The position numbers were made by a program, and so were the translations under genes. The notes under the pieces are model-generated. The model searched no databases. It saw only the letters and a list, made by a program, of their open reading frames with translations, and was not told the DNA's origin. DNA of 64,000 bases, from positions 132,767,819 through 132,831,818 of the forward strand of contig OY821520.1 in NCBI GenBank assembly GCA_963682025.1, read 5' to 3'. This stretch comes from Cordilura impudica. Its lineage: Eukaryota > Arthropoda > Insecta > Diptera > Scathophagidae. Positions 1 to 11,502 of this stretch are shown in pieces (positions within the stretch are counted from its first letter, which is position 1; each line of letters opens with the position of its first letter).

Positions 1-1555
1 GACAGACAGACAGACAAACAGAGAGTAAAGAAAGACTTTCAAAATGGTTGAAACAGTTAGAATTAATAAAAAGAAATAATTGTAAAAATAGTCCAAAATA
101 TTTATTACAAATTATATATTGTTTCAAAGGTATAGAAATGATGATTTTTTTTATTTTTAAGTAATACATAATAAAATTGAAATCGAAATAGTTGGTAAAA
201 AAACGTTTGCATTATTTTAATATAAGTATAAAGATAGTTAAAAACTTTGATAAAAAATTCAAAAGAAATTTTATTTAAACTGTAATACGAAAATGTATGT
301 AAAAATCGTTAGCATTATTAAAAAATGGTTTTAAAAGTATTGTGCGTTATTACGGATAATATTAAAGCCTGAAATATAGTCTTTAATATAAGATATCTAC
401 TATTAACGAAAATTGGTTAAACAATCTAAAAATATTTTGTCTTTAGTTGTCTTAAATTTTCAAAACGCTTTAGATATAATTTTGTTTCTTCATGAATGTA
501 TTAAAAAAAATTTTGTGTGAATTCTGCGTTTCCTTTGGATGCTTTCTGAATAGTGCTACAAAAGGGCTTAAAAAATTAATTTACATGGTGTACAAGAATC
601 TGTATTTCATCTGGTTTAAATAATTTTTGTTTTGATAATTTTTGTATGTCTTAAATTTTCAAAGTTTAAATTTGTTTGTACACATAAGTTATGTGCTCAT
701 AAAAAAATTATTGATACCCATATTGGCTATATTTTATGTACAAGGTTGCCATCATCGAACAGGTGTCGTCGGCAAAAATTAAAATTAAATTAGCCATAAA
801 CCAGTCACTACATGTATTAAAAAATTCAGAAATATGTCCTCACAAAAACAGAACGACGAGTATAAAATGTGAGTTTTGATTCTTAGGTACCACCATAAAA
901 AACCTCCTAATATTTTAAACTTTTATAAAATAACTCCATCATTTTCGCATGATCGTGCATGCATTGAATAGGTCTTGCCAATATCTTTTTAATGCTGTCC
1001 AGCTTGTATATAGTTTCTTTGGAGGAAATGTGCAGATTGAAAAAAAAAATAGTTTTTTGGTGACATTTTTTACCCGTAAACGGCGTTGCCATTTCTGAAG
1101 ATTTATCTTTTTTTTGAAGTTTTTGAAGTGCTAAAAAGGTTTTCAGATTTTTCCCGAAAAACAGTTTTTCAAATTAATGAATTTTTTTTATTTTATTTTT
1201 TATTTATAATGAAATAAATATTTAATTCATTTTATATGGAATTATTTGAATTATTTTAATATTTAATATGTATTCATTTGTTACATTTGCTTAGATTTAA
1301 GCAAATTTATATTATGATATGCTACTAGCGGATGGAGCTAACACCATGACGGGTGTTCATCTTTTTGTGGCTTCACTATTGAAAGACGATTGCCCAAACC
1401 TTATAATATTCAAATAAATTTGCCATTATTGTGATTTTTTGCCAAAATATATCGAACGAGGTGCAAGGAATATTTATAATTTTATACAAAATAGTCGAAA
1501 GAGGATAAATTTGTTTAAAGACATGCAAATACTTTCAGACTGTAATCGTCGTAAT
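1..1555. other. Unassigned AT-rich DNA with a GACA microsatellite at its edge
   Basis: The first 25 bases are a GACA-type microsatellite, like the GTCY tract inside the B repeats further on, so a B copy may be cut by the window edge. The rest is AT-rich with poly-A and poly-T runs. I see no open coding stretch, RNA gene or clear inverted repeat. Short open frames here look random in composition. Confidence 0.4.
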
Positions 1556-1564
1556 ATGCTACAC
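1556..1564 (+). repeat. 9-bp target-site duplication, left copy
   Basis: ATGCTACAC lies directly before the fold-back element and is repeated exactly at 4047-4055 after it. Confidence 0.75.
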
Positions 1565-4046
1565 TAGGGTGGCCCTTCGTTATATGGAGGAAAAAAAAGT
1601 GTTCAAACTGTCGGTCTCACCCCTAGAAATATGCGAATAGCAAACAAACTGAAAAAGCGTTTAGTCGTGGCGCAAAGCGATTGAAAACATCAAGTGTGTT
1701 TATATGGGGAAAATATGACTTTTTTTTCAGATTTTACGAAAATTTCGTTCTATAGTTTAATATTTCCGACAAGCTGTTATATAATTCAGGATCAGTATTA
1801 AATTATCCCTTCAAATATAAAACTTAAAAATCGAATAAAACCTCGCCAAGAAATAGCACTAGATTTCGAGAAAAATTTGATTTTTGTGAAATATTCTGTA
1901 AATGTACTCTTTCTAAATACTTTGTAACAAAAATTCATCACTTTTCTACTTTTAAATGTTATATTTTATCTTAATAGCCTAGGGTTTCGGAAAAAAATAA
2001 TATGACTCCATTAACACTTTTGGAATTGGGGTCACATATGACCCCAAGCTAATAAAAGACAATTTATTCAAAAAATCCAAATATTTTGTAAGTGCTGTCC
2101 AATTTTTAGATGCGACACTTAAAATATAATAACCAAATGTGTAGAAGTTTCGCTCCTAAGATTTGGGTAAATCCGAGAACGATAACCCATTATTTGCCAA
2201 GGCTAGCTTTGGATTTTAAGATATTTTTAAGTAAAAATGACCTAAAACGAATGACCTAAACCCGTTGATACCACTATTTAGAATTTAAGAAAAATAATTC
2301 GTTTAATTTTTATTTATTTAACCATTCAGTGCTCCTGGGATCAAAATAATCCATTGTGATATATCTTTGGTGCAATTATCTGCTTATTGCTCGCGAATAT
2401 AAATTAAAACAACTTTTAACCAATTTTGTTATAAAATTACTTTATGTAATAAAGTAATAGTTGAATTTCTTGCTGTCTCACCCACCAACTTGGTGGATAT
2501 TGATAAAAAAACGCCAAAAAAAAGATTTTCAGGTCAATCGGTGAAGATGACATTACTTATAATGGTTGACATTTTTTGATTTTTTATAATCGGTCGCTTT
2601 ATATTATCTTAATGTCACCTACATGTTTTGAAACTTCTACCATTTTATTTACCAGTTTTAAATAGTTTATTAAATAAAAGTAAATTTCAAATATAATAAT
2701 ATATATAAAAGTTAATATTAAATTAATAGTGCTCTTAATGGAATAAATTACAAAATTAAATCAAAGTGAATTTCAAAAAACGTCTAATTTTTTAGACATA
2801 TGACTTAAGTTGTTTTAATTTATATTCGCGAGCAATAAGCAGATAATTGCACCAGAGATATTACACAATGGAAAATTTTGATCTCAGGAGCACTGAAGGG
2901 TTAAATAAATAAAAATTAACCGAATTATTTTTCTTAAATTCTAAATAGAGGTATCAATGAGGTTAATAGAAAAACTCATTTTAGGTCACTTTTATTTTAA
3001 AATATCTTAAACTCCAAAGCTGGCCTTGGCAAATAATGGGTTAGTGTTTTCAGATTTATCCCAAATTTTTGAGACGGAACTTCTACACATTTGGTTATTA
3101 TATTTTAAGTGTCGCATCTAAAAATTGGGCAGCACTTACAAAATATTTGAATTTTCTGCATAAATTGTCTTTTATTAGTTTGGGGTCATATGTGACCCCA
3201 ATTCCAAAAGGTTAATGGAGTCATATTATTTTTTTCCGAAACCCTAGGCTATTAAGATAAAATATAATATTTAAAAGTAGAAAAGTAATGAATTTTTGAT
3301 ACAAAGTATTTAGAAAGAGTACTTTTACAGAATATTTCACAAAAATCCAATTTTTCTCGAAATCCGCAAAAATAAAATCCTTGTCAAAAAAAATTCTGGC
3401 AGAGGAATTTACTTAAAAATTCAAAAATTCAGTTAATCTGCAACATGTATTTCATAAAACCTTAAAGTGATAGATTCATTTTTTTAAATTTTGTTTAAGA
3501 AAATTTTGAAAAGGGAGTTTTAAAAATGTTATCAAAAAAATTTTCAATCTTCGGCCTCAATGCGCAATAGGTTAACAACGTGGTAATAAAACAATACTTC
3601 ATATCTGAGTACTTATAAGTATAGAGACCAAAAAAGAATGATGGCTTTAATCAATTTCTCAAAGTTGAAAAAAATGCCATCAAATTTCATTACCTAGTTT
3701 TTTTTTTGGCACAAAGGTGGTCTGGGGCATTTGCTATTTCTTGGCGAGGTTTCATTCGATTTTGAAGTTTTATAGCCTTTTGAAGGGATAATTTAATACT
3801 GATCCTGAATTATATAACAGCTTGACGGAAAAATTAAACTATAGAACGAAATTTTCGTAAAATCTGAAAAAAAAAGTCATATTTTCCCCATATAAACACA
3901 CTTGAAGTTTTCAATCGCTTTGAGCGACGACTAAACGTTGTTTGATTGGCCCAAAACTTTGTATTTCTCAGTTTTTTTGCTATTCGCATATTTCTAGGGG
4001 GTGAGACCGACAGTTTGAACACTGTTTTTTATTAAGGGCCACGCTA
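1565..4046. mobile_element. Fold-back element, MULE/FB-like, with very long inverted repeats
   Basis: The left end begins TAGGGTGGCCCTTCG and the right end reads AAGGGCCACGCTA, its inverse. The arms (about 1565-2450 and 2800-4046) match inversely over most of their length, leaving about 350 bp of loop. The 9-bp sequence ATGCTACAC flanks both sides (1556-1564 and 4047-4055). A 9-bp duplication is typical of Mutator-like elements, which include the Drosophila FB elements. Each arm carries a palindrome of type GGGGTCACATATGACCCC (about 2033 and 3182). No transposase is present, so the copy is non-autonomous. The assignment to MULE rests on target-site length and architecture, not on protein. Confidence 0.75.
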
Positions 4047-4055
4047 ATGCTACAC
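4047..4055 (+). repeat. 9-bp target-site duplication, right copy
   Basis: ATGCTACAC is an exact copy of 1556-1564. Confidence 0.75.
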
Positions 4056-4133
4056 CCTTCACAAAAACGTCGGCTTTCGCTAGAAGCTACAGTTAAATAA
4101 CTTTTGAGTCGATTTGATGTTCTAGTTATTTTT

Positions 4134-4817
4134 TATACCCTATACCACTACGTGGACAGGGTATAATGACTTTGTAAAATGCTGAGTCGATTTTGCAATG
4201 TCCGTCCGTCTGTCCGTCCGTCCGTCTGTCTGCGTGTCCATATAAACTTTGTAATCAAACTACAGGTCGCACATATGTATGAATATATTTTGATGAAATT
4301 TGGCATATAAGCTTCTATCAGCTGTCGAATAGACGTTAATGAAACTTCTAAAAATCGGTACATGTTCAGATCTAGTCCCAATACAAATGATCCCTATGAA
4401 ATCAACTTAAATTGTCATAAAATCCAAATTATGGTATAGATCTCGGTCAAATTGAGTTTTTATATGTTTATTAATCCCATTATTCAGTGTCCCAAAAATA
4501 AACTCTATAGGCCAATTCTTAGTCACGGCACCCATATAAAGCTTCTTCCCGATCTTCACTTAAATCTATCAAAAAACAAAAATATTGCATATATTTTTCT
4601 CAAATTTAGGTACTTATATATTTTTCCAGAAAATAAGTGACCTTAGCAAGTGTGGTCAGGATCAGTCCATTTTTTGACTTAGTCCCCATATAAATATAGC
4701 ATCCGATATGAACTTTTTCATATTCAAAGGCAACAAATTTAATAACAATGCACAAGAAATATGGTCTCTAAACGCATCGTATTGAAGGTCTGGATCGACT
4801 AATTTTTTTACTTGTTT
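4134..4817 (+). repeat. B repeat copy 1 (mini-me/DINE-1-like interspersed element)
   Basis: Starts TATACCCTATACCACTA and ends near TTACTTGTTT. It contains the GTCCGTCYGTCY microsatellite (4199-4232) and blocks shared with at least ten other places in this window. Open frames through the GTCY tract read as TDGRTDGRT peptides, an artefact of the microsatellite. Family B has hairpins near both ends and no terminal inverted repeat, which fits a non-autonomous Helentron/DINE-type element. That class assignment is inference. Confidence 0.7.
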
Positions 4818-5076
4818 ATGTTATGTTTCAATAAAATTGAGTTAAAAATGCATATACATATAGAATTATTATTGTTGTTTTTTTAACAGATTTTTCTTTT
4901 TACAAAAATAGTTTTTTTTTTTTTAGAAATTGTCAGTTTTTCTAAAAAAAAATTATGGCAGCACTGCACCTAATTATGATATGGATAGTGACAACAATAC
5001 GTGTCACTTAATTCTCGGGTTCTATAATCTATTCAAGTCTTATCGTAGTCTGCGGGTACCCACCATTAGACCTTTT

Positions 5077-5826
5077 TATACCCTATACCTCTATGCGGTT
5101 TGAGTATAATGACTTTGTGCTGCTGTTTGTAACTAACAAAAATATTTGACCTGGACCCATCTTTTATTATACCAATTGACTCAGAATCACTTTCTGAGTC
5201 GATTTAGCGATGTCCGTCTGTCCGTCTGTGTGTCCATGTAAACCTTGTAACCAAACTACAGCATATAAGATTTTATCGTCAATATGATGAACGCTATTGA
5301 CATTGGTGAAATTCGGTCCATGTTCAGACCTAGTCCCCATGCAAATGAACCCTATGGAATCGGGTCATAAGATCAAAATTATCATATAGATCTCGGTCAA
5401 ATTGGGTTTGTGTGTATTTATTACATCCATTTATCGGTTGTGCGAAAATAAACCCCATGTGGCAATTCTTTGTCATAGCCCCTATATAACGCCACTTCCC
5501 GATTTTTACTTAAATCTATCAAAAACCAAAAATATTACACAGATTTTTCTCAAATTTGATTTGTATATATTTTTTCAAAATATAAGTGACTTTACGAAAT
5601 ATGGTCAGGATCGGTACATTTTTCGACCTAGGCCCCACATAAATATAGCATCCGATATGAACTTTTTCATATCTGCAGCCAAAAAAATTAATAACAATGT
5701 CACTCAAATTTGCTTAATGCTTATTTTCTATACCCACTTAGTTGGACCGAAAAGATAGGGTCTTTAAACCATGGTATGGGTATCATATAGTCGGTCTAGA
5801 CCGACTATAATTTTCTTACTTGTTTT
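5077..5826 (+). repeat. B repeat copy 2, nearly full length
   Basis: This copy shows both ends: TATACCCTATACC at the left and CTTACTTGTTT at the right. The 20-bp perfect palindrome TAGTCGGTCTAGACCGACTA (5788-5807) lies just inside the right end and would form a terminal hairpin. The GTCCGTCTG tract is at 5213-5235. It is a good reference copy for the family. Confidence 0.75.
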
Positions 5827-6549
5827 TTTTAGTGTAGACCACTTAGCATAGACAAGAATGATAAAAAAAATAATGAAATAAAGAATTAGCCTTTAACTTA
5901 GGGTGTTTACTGTGTTTTTTATATTATATTAGTGATTACGTTAATACTATTATATACATATGTTAAATTTTCTTTAACATATTAATATATTTTATTAAAC
6001 ATGAACATATTTTCACTTATCCCCTTTAAACAGCTGCACATAAAGTAAATTACCAACAAGTGCGTTACGCATTTATTTGTTTTTGTTTATTGACTGAAAA
6101 CATTTATATGCTTTTGTGTTTTTTGTGTTTTTTGTATGCCTGTCTTTCCGTCCGTCCATCTGTTGGTCTTTTACTAAAAATTTTATGTTTAAATGTGTAA
6201 TTTGTTTGGCCTACCTAACAAATTAGTTTTCTTTTGATTTGTTAATATTTCAGTTGTCTTCGTTGTTTACAAAACATTTGGCGTTGTTTGGTTATAAGCA
6301 ACTCAATGGGATATTTTTTTAAAATATTATTATGAATTATCAATATATTTTAACATCAAGGAAGAAATAAAAAAAAAGCATGTATTGAGGTGGAGTTTTA
6401 ATTTATGTTTTTATTTAAATTAAGTGCTTAATATATTATAAAATAATTTCTTTTTTAATTTTAACCAATAGAGATTTTAAACAGTAGGCTTTAGTTAAAG
6501 GAAATTGGATTATGGTAAAGTTCCTTATATCATCAGCAAAACCATATGT
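5827..6549. other. Unassigned AT-rich spacer
   Basis: No gene, RNA or inverted repeat was found. A short GTCTTTCCGTCCGTCC tract near 6140 could be a decayed GTCY microsatellite. Confidence 0.4.
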
Positions 6550-7330
6550 AACAAGTAAGAAAATTATACCTTGGAACTAAATTTGCAGAAGAAATAGCTG
6601 GATATAGAAAATAAGCCTAAAACGTATTTTAGTGGTATTGTTATTGTTATTTATTTGTGACTCGCAGATATGAAAAAGTTCATATGTGAGCTTATTTTTA
6701 AATGGGGATAAGGTCAAAAAATCGCCCTATCATGCCTTTACTTTTCTCAAAAACATATACAAACTAAATTTGCAAAAAAAAAATCAATGGAATGTTTTTG
6801 TTTTTTGATAGACTTAAGTGAAGATGGGGAAGATGCTTTATATAAGAGGGGGTAATAACTAAAAACGGTCTTAAAGGGCTTATCACTGATTAGTTGGTAT
6901 AATACACACACATCTACCAAATTTTATCGTTATATATGATGATATGTCTTATGGAATTTATTTGTATGGGAACTAGGTCTGAAAAAACACAGTTTTTCAT
7001 TGATTGCAATATCACTCGCCATTAGACCGATAAAAAATTATATACTAGATAGATAGATAGATTAGATTCTTTATTCATCAAAATTTTACAAGTAAATATA
7101 ACAAAGTAATATTAAAATGTATAATATAAAGAATTTATATGGCTTGGTAGATTTACCGTCAGCCGGACATAAGAAAAAGAGAAATTAAATTATATACCAT
7201 CAAAATATATTCATATTTGCCACCTGTAGTTTGATTAAAAATTTTACATGAACACACAGATGGACAGACAGACAGACAGACTGACGTAAGGACATTGCTA
7301 AATCGACTAAGAAAGTGATTATTTTTACTA
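6550..7330 (-). repeat. B repeat copy 3, reverse orientation, interrupted
   Basis: Begins AACAAGTAAGAAAATTAT, the inverse of the family right end, and runs to the GACAGACAGACAGACTGAC tract near 7263. A stretch from about 7045 to 7195 with GATA repeats does not match other copies and is probably a later insertion. Confidence 0.6.
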
Positions 7331-7719
7331 ATTATCGGTATTATTATGTTATTTCTTCTCTAATATCTGCTTTTTAGAAACTAAGGGATCTAATCAATAA
7401 AAATATTCCAAAATTTTGTACTTAGTATGAATAGTAGATTATTCGATTTAATATAAAAGAAATATGTAGTTACGCCAATATTATAGATAATATATAGTCA
7501 CGCTAATCCCTGACTCACTTCTGTAACGCTGTATGATGAAATTTGGAATATAAGCATAAAGATCCAGAATTTCAAATGTTAAGGCAGTATATATACTTAA
7601 AAAGGGAACAAACATAATATTCTTTATTGAATCTAAGCTTGTTAATTCGTTGTAAAGATTCTTCTTGAAAAACAAAAAATGTCCAAAAAAATGTTATTCG
7701 CAAAACAAAGAAAATTTCC
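7331..7719. other. Unassigned spacer with faint B-like traces
   Basis: A few phrases near 7530 (GATGAAATTTGG, ATATAAGC) resemble B internal sequence, so this may be an old B fragment. Nothing else is visible. Confidence 0.3.
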
Positions 7720-7945
7720 TAAAAATACCTCATCTTAAAAAAGTACTTTTTCTTAAAAAAGCACCCTTCCTTAATAAAGTACTTTTTCTGAAAAAGTACC
7801 TTTTCTTAAAAAGTATATTTTCTTAAAAAGGAAATTTTCTTAAAAAGTATGTTTCATTAAAAAGTACCTTCTCACAAAAAGAGTATTTTCTTAAAAAGTA
7901 CTTTTTCTAAATAAAATACATTTCTCTAAAAGGTATATTTCTTTT
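7720..7945. repeat. Degenerate minisatellite, AAAAAGTACTTTTTCTT-like units
   Basis: Thirteen or so imperfect units of about 17 bp are built from TTAAAAAGTA and its variants. They are the inverse of the units in the large array at 41030-45890. As there, the array abuts family C sequence. Confidence 0.65.
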
Positions 7946-8170
7946 TTACTCCCTTTATTTTAGCTCGTGGTGTCCACTTGTTTGCCGAATTAATTTTGGA
8001 TCGATTTCTAATCCTTTTCCCGTGATCCAATCGAGCTGGAGCCTTGCAGGCAGACTCTTGTCACCGATGACAAAAATATTGAAAAAAAAAATATTGGAAA
8101 CAATATTTGACTGTAGAATTGACAATTGTTGAGTAAGGCTCAAACGATACAGTAAACGTAATTTACAAAG
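7946..8170. repeat. Family C internal fragment
   Basis: Matches an internal part of the family C copy at about 44270-44470. Shared words include TTTTGGATCGATTT, ATCGAGCTG/ATCGATCTG and AAAGGGAGTTTTAG-like text. Confidence 0.5.
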
Positions 8171-8233
8171 GGAGTTTTAGTTTTATATTTATTTATTTGA
8201 ATGGATTTTACACTTTCATACTATTTATAAAGA

Positions 8234-8770
8234 CTAGCAGATTCCAGCCCTAGGAAATTTTGTAGCAATTCCTAGGAAATTTTATTTTTTAACTTAAAGT
8301 TATGCTAGTCAATTTCAGCCAATTCACACACAATTCTACACTTTTTATACCCTATACCACTATGTGGTTTGGGTATAATGACTTTGTGCTGCTGTTTGTA
8401 ACTACCAAAAATATTTGACCTAGACCCATCTTTTATTATACCGATCGAATCAGAATCACTTTGGTTTATGCATATTTTCTATATCCAGTTAGTTGGGCCT
8501 GTGAGATAGGGTCTCTAAACGCATGGTATAGGGTATCGTATAGTCGGTGTATACCGACTATAATTTTCTTACTTGTTTTATGTATGTGTTAGCAGCAACT
8601 TTAAATGCATTTTACTACAAAAATCTCTTCCAGACAGTGTAGATCTGTAAATCAGATGGAGAGCTAAAATGAAATACCTTCCAAATAAGATACATTTGGC
8701 AAAAATCTGGAGAAAACTGTTTAAAAAAATCATCGGTCACAATAAAGCGCCTTACCTATTAATATTATAG
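8234..8770 (-). repeat. Helitron-like family A copy 1, split by a B repeat
   Basis: On the minus strand this ends GGAATCTGCTAG, the 3' end seen at 18340 and 34237. Sequence resumes after 8580 with AGCAGCAACTTTAAATGC and runs to ACCTATTAATATTAT. The B copy at 8345-8578 sits inside it. The CTAG terminus preceded by a short palindrome is a Helitron signature. Here the palindrome is degraded. Confidence 0.6.
8345..8578 (+). repeat. B repeat copy 4, internally deleted
   Basis: Both family ends are present (TATACCCTATACCACTATG and CTTACTTGTTT) but the middle, including the GTCY tract, is missing. It is nested in family A copy 1. Confidence 0.75.
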
Positions 8771-8775
8771 ATACA

Positions 8776-9190
8776 AATCTATACTAATATAATAAAGAGG
8801 TAGTGTGCGTTTGTCTGTTTGTTTCTAGGTGGTAATCTCCTCAATTACTCCTCTGATTTTTAAAATGTTGTTTCTAATATTTAGAAAGATCGTTAGGGAT
8901 GGACATAGGCTTTAAATTTTTTTTTGATATTTATAGTGGGCGTGGCACCTCCTATATAAAGTGAATTTTTAATATTATGTATTTGGTTACTATGACAGAG
9001 AGAGGTTTGCAAATTTGTGTGATGTCGTCTATTATTAATGTTAGTAACCATGCCGTAAATGGACGGGATCGCATAACTGGTCATGGTGACTTCCATGCAA
9101 AGTGATATTTCAATATTATGTATCTCGAGTACTGTGATAGAGACACCTTTGCAAAGTTGTTTGAGGTCAACTATTACACGAGGGAACAAG
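8776..9190 (+). mobile_element. Helitron-type 5' end with ~140-bp repeat units
   Basis: Starts near TCTATACTAATATAATAAAG (8777), a phrase known from insect Helitron 5' ends, followed by TTTGTCTGTTTG. Two diverged units follow (about 8935 and 9080). Each contains the order GGGCGTGGCACCTCC-like, AAAGTGAATTTTTAAT-like, ACTATGACAGAG. Similar units occur at 62048-63715. No Rep/helicase gene is present. Confidence 0.55.
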
Positions 9191-10022
9191 GTTTTTGTTG
9201 ATTAATAACTGACTATTGTTTTTAATGTTATTAGGGGCGCTGAATCCAAATCTGCACTTAGTTTTTTCTATCAGCTCGACTTTTCGCGATATACCGTTAT
9301 GTCCAAAATTAAGGCACTTCCACTAACTATATTGGAATAGCTTGAAAACGGTTCATCATATTCAGTTAAAATCCAAAACTCGCCAACAATATTATCTTTA
9401 AGGCGTGCTTACATTGGTTTTAAAATTTCCCGGTAGTTTCAGAGATATCGTTAAAGTTTTGAAAAAAAATAAAAAATAAAATAAAATTTTGTTTTTTGTT
9501 TTTTAAAAATTCAGAATAAATAAAACTGCGACAAAAACTGGTCTAAAAACATTTAGATAAATATATTTCGAATGAAATAAGCTTTACTTCATTGTAATCA
9601 GTGCACAACTTTTGATTTTGTTCCCAATTTACTGAGAAAACTGAATTGGTAAAAATCGCGATTTCCATACAAAAATAAAATTTATTTAATATGTGTGTGT
9701 TTGCTGTTGTTCTATTTATGTAAAAAGTTTTTTCTTGATTAAGAACTGAATGTTGTTTTTAAGGTTATTTGGGATGATTTACCTAAATCTGCACCTGGTT
9801 TTTTTTCATCAGCTTGGCTTTCCGTGATATACCGTTATGTCCAAAATTAAGGCAACAGCAGCAAATACACACATATTAAATAAATGTTATTTTTGTATGG
9901 AAATCGCGATTTTTATAAATTCAGTTTTCTCAGTAAATTGTTAACAAAATCATAAGTTGTGCACCGATTACAATGAAATAAAGCTCATTTCATTCGACAT
10001 ATGTTTATCTAAATGCTAAATA
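9190..10022. repeat. Inverted-repeat cluster with an embedded direct repeat
   Basis: Arms at 9542-9707 and 9853-10022 are inverse copies that share GAAATCGCGATTT and TTGTGCAC. A block at about 9195-9322 is repeated directly at 9727-9852, with AAATCTGCAC and CCGTTATGTCCAAAATTAAG in both. The second copy fills the loop between the arms. The cluster looks like a non-autonomous element, but I see no clear target duplication. Confidence 0.55.
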
Positions 10023-10079
10023 CTTTTATTTATTATGAATTTTAAAAAAACAAAAAAAAAAAAAATATTTTTTTAAAAA

Positions 10080-10200
10080 ATAACCAAATCAAAAATCGCC
10101 AAACCCGAAAATGGCGAAAAATAAAAATCGCCAAAAACAGAAATCTTCAAAATCAAAAATGTATAAAATCAAAAATCGCCAAAATGAAAATTTGCCAAAT
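10080..10200. repeat. Short AAAAATCGCCAAA tandem repeat
   Basis: Six or so imperfect copies of AAAATCGCCAAA with variable spacing. No function is evident. Confidence 0.5.
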
Positions 10201-10261
10201 GATATTTTAAATCCAAGGCCAATAGTTAAGTGTTGCTAGATTTCATTTGCAAAATCCATGT

Positions 10262-11000
10262 TCTTCTAATGGGCAGCTCTATGTATGTTTTTCCAGAGTA
10301 GGAACACAGAGTTGAAAGAAATTCTCTTATGGCGTAATTCTGGATAGAAAAACTCTTTCCACATGCTCAAGTAACAGTCTCCGTTCTCTTCGAAGAAGTA
10401 GGGCCCGACAATGCAGCGCGATGACAATGCACACCACAGTGTGACACAAAGTGTATACAATTCCGTCTCATGAAGTGTCTGTGGATTGAAAGCGCTCCAT
10501 ATGCGACAATTTTGTTTGTTTATGTTGTCGTTTAAATCGAAATGGGCTTCGTTAGACATGAAAAGACAGTTCAACATGTTTCCGACCTCTTCCTCCATTT
10601 GAAGCATATTCTGGAAAAATTTCATGCAAATCGGCAAGTGTGCTGCATTCAGTTTGTTGGCTATTTGAATTTTATTTGGGAATAAGTCCAAATCATTGTG
10701 CATAATTGACTGCAATGACTGTCTGCTTATACCCATTTGAGGAGATAAGCTCCTTGTCGAAATTCTTGGATTGTTTTGAATGGCAGCAGCTACAGCAGCG
10801 ATTGTTTCCTCCATCCGTACTGAAAGGTTTCGAAGTAAGGTCTTCTCTCGACTGCCCCATGCTTGGCAAAATTGTTAACAAGTCTCATTACGGTCCATCT
10901 GCTCGGAGGATGGCCGCCAAACGTGCGCCTATACTCCTTTTGAACCGAAACTATGCGTGATAGTGGCGGACAATCCAGATTCTTGTTTCAGTGTCCCAGT
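10262..11000 (-). pseudogene. Mariner-superfamily transposase remnant
   Basis: Read on the minus strand this encodes a decayed Tc1/mariner transposase. An N-terminal helix-turn-helix piece (GGHPPSRWTVMRLVNNF, near 10890) is followed after a frame change by a 182-residue open stretch from 10814. That stretch has a second helix-turn-helix (ISTRSLSPQMGISRQSLQSI), then MSNEAHFDLNDNINKQNCRI and GPYFFEENGDC. The usual MSDEAHF first catalytic aspartate is replaced by asparagine. The product runs out of frame near the FQQDG region, so the second and third catalytic residues are absent. It is non-functional. The order of motifs matches the DD41D/rosa-like group also seen at 50905 and 34936. Confidence 0.75.
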
Positions 11001-11497
11001 AATCTATTTTTGTTGAATCTAAAGATCAATCTGCAAAATAAAAGAAAAAAAAAATAAGCAGATTCATTAAATTAAAAAAAAGTTATTAAATTTTTTTTTG
11101 GTAGCGGCTTTCATCAGCCACCCAAGCAATGTGTTCAATTGCTATGTTATATAGGAATCAATAAATTCCTTAGCCCATCATTTAATAAAAGTTAACATAT
11201 CTTTAGCCTTGTTTACCGTCATGTGGAGGTGTGATAAAAACTTTGCCGTCATGTGAAAGTGTGTTTACCGTTAAGTGGGGGTGTGACACAAAACTTTGCT
11301 TTTCATATAGTAGTATCCCAAGATCCATGAAAATATTAAATGGTTCCAACGTGCGTCTGCCCAATATATAAAATGCAGATGTGCATTTGTTTCTGGAAAA
11401 TTCCATTAGATTAGTTTTGCACCATAGACAGAATTTATTAGGAATATCTTGTAGGTATTTGCGATCAGATTTTTCGTCATAACTCAAATTTTTTTAA
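11001..11497. other. Spacer with a short TTACCGTCATGTGG repeat
   Basis: Around 11212-11295 the phrase TTTACCGTCATGTGGAGGTG occurs three times in variant form. Otherwise no feature is seen. Confidence 0.35.
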
Positions 11498-11502
11498 CGT
11501 CG
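11498..11502 (+). repeat. Transib 5-bp target-site duplication, left
   Basis: CGTCG directly precedes the heptamer. The partner at 14752-14756 is CATCG. Confidence 0.65.

Noticed and set aside
4148..4381. Open frames reading TDGRTDGRT-type peptides (also near 22366, 38670, 49772, 55131 and others)
   Set aside because: They translate the GTCY microsatellite and conserved blocks of the noncoding B repeat, occur on both strands, and change frame from copy to copy.
10706..10960. An 84-codon plus-strand frame
   Set aside because: It is antisense to the mariner remnant at 10262-11000 and has no domain.
11203..11487. 94-codon minus-strand frame ending just outside the Transib left end
   Set aside because: It is partly built from the TTACCGTCATGTGG repeat and shows no recognisable domain.
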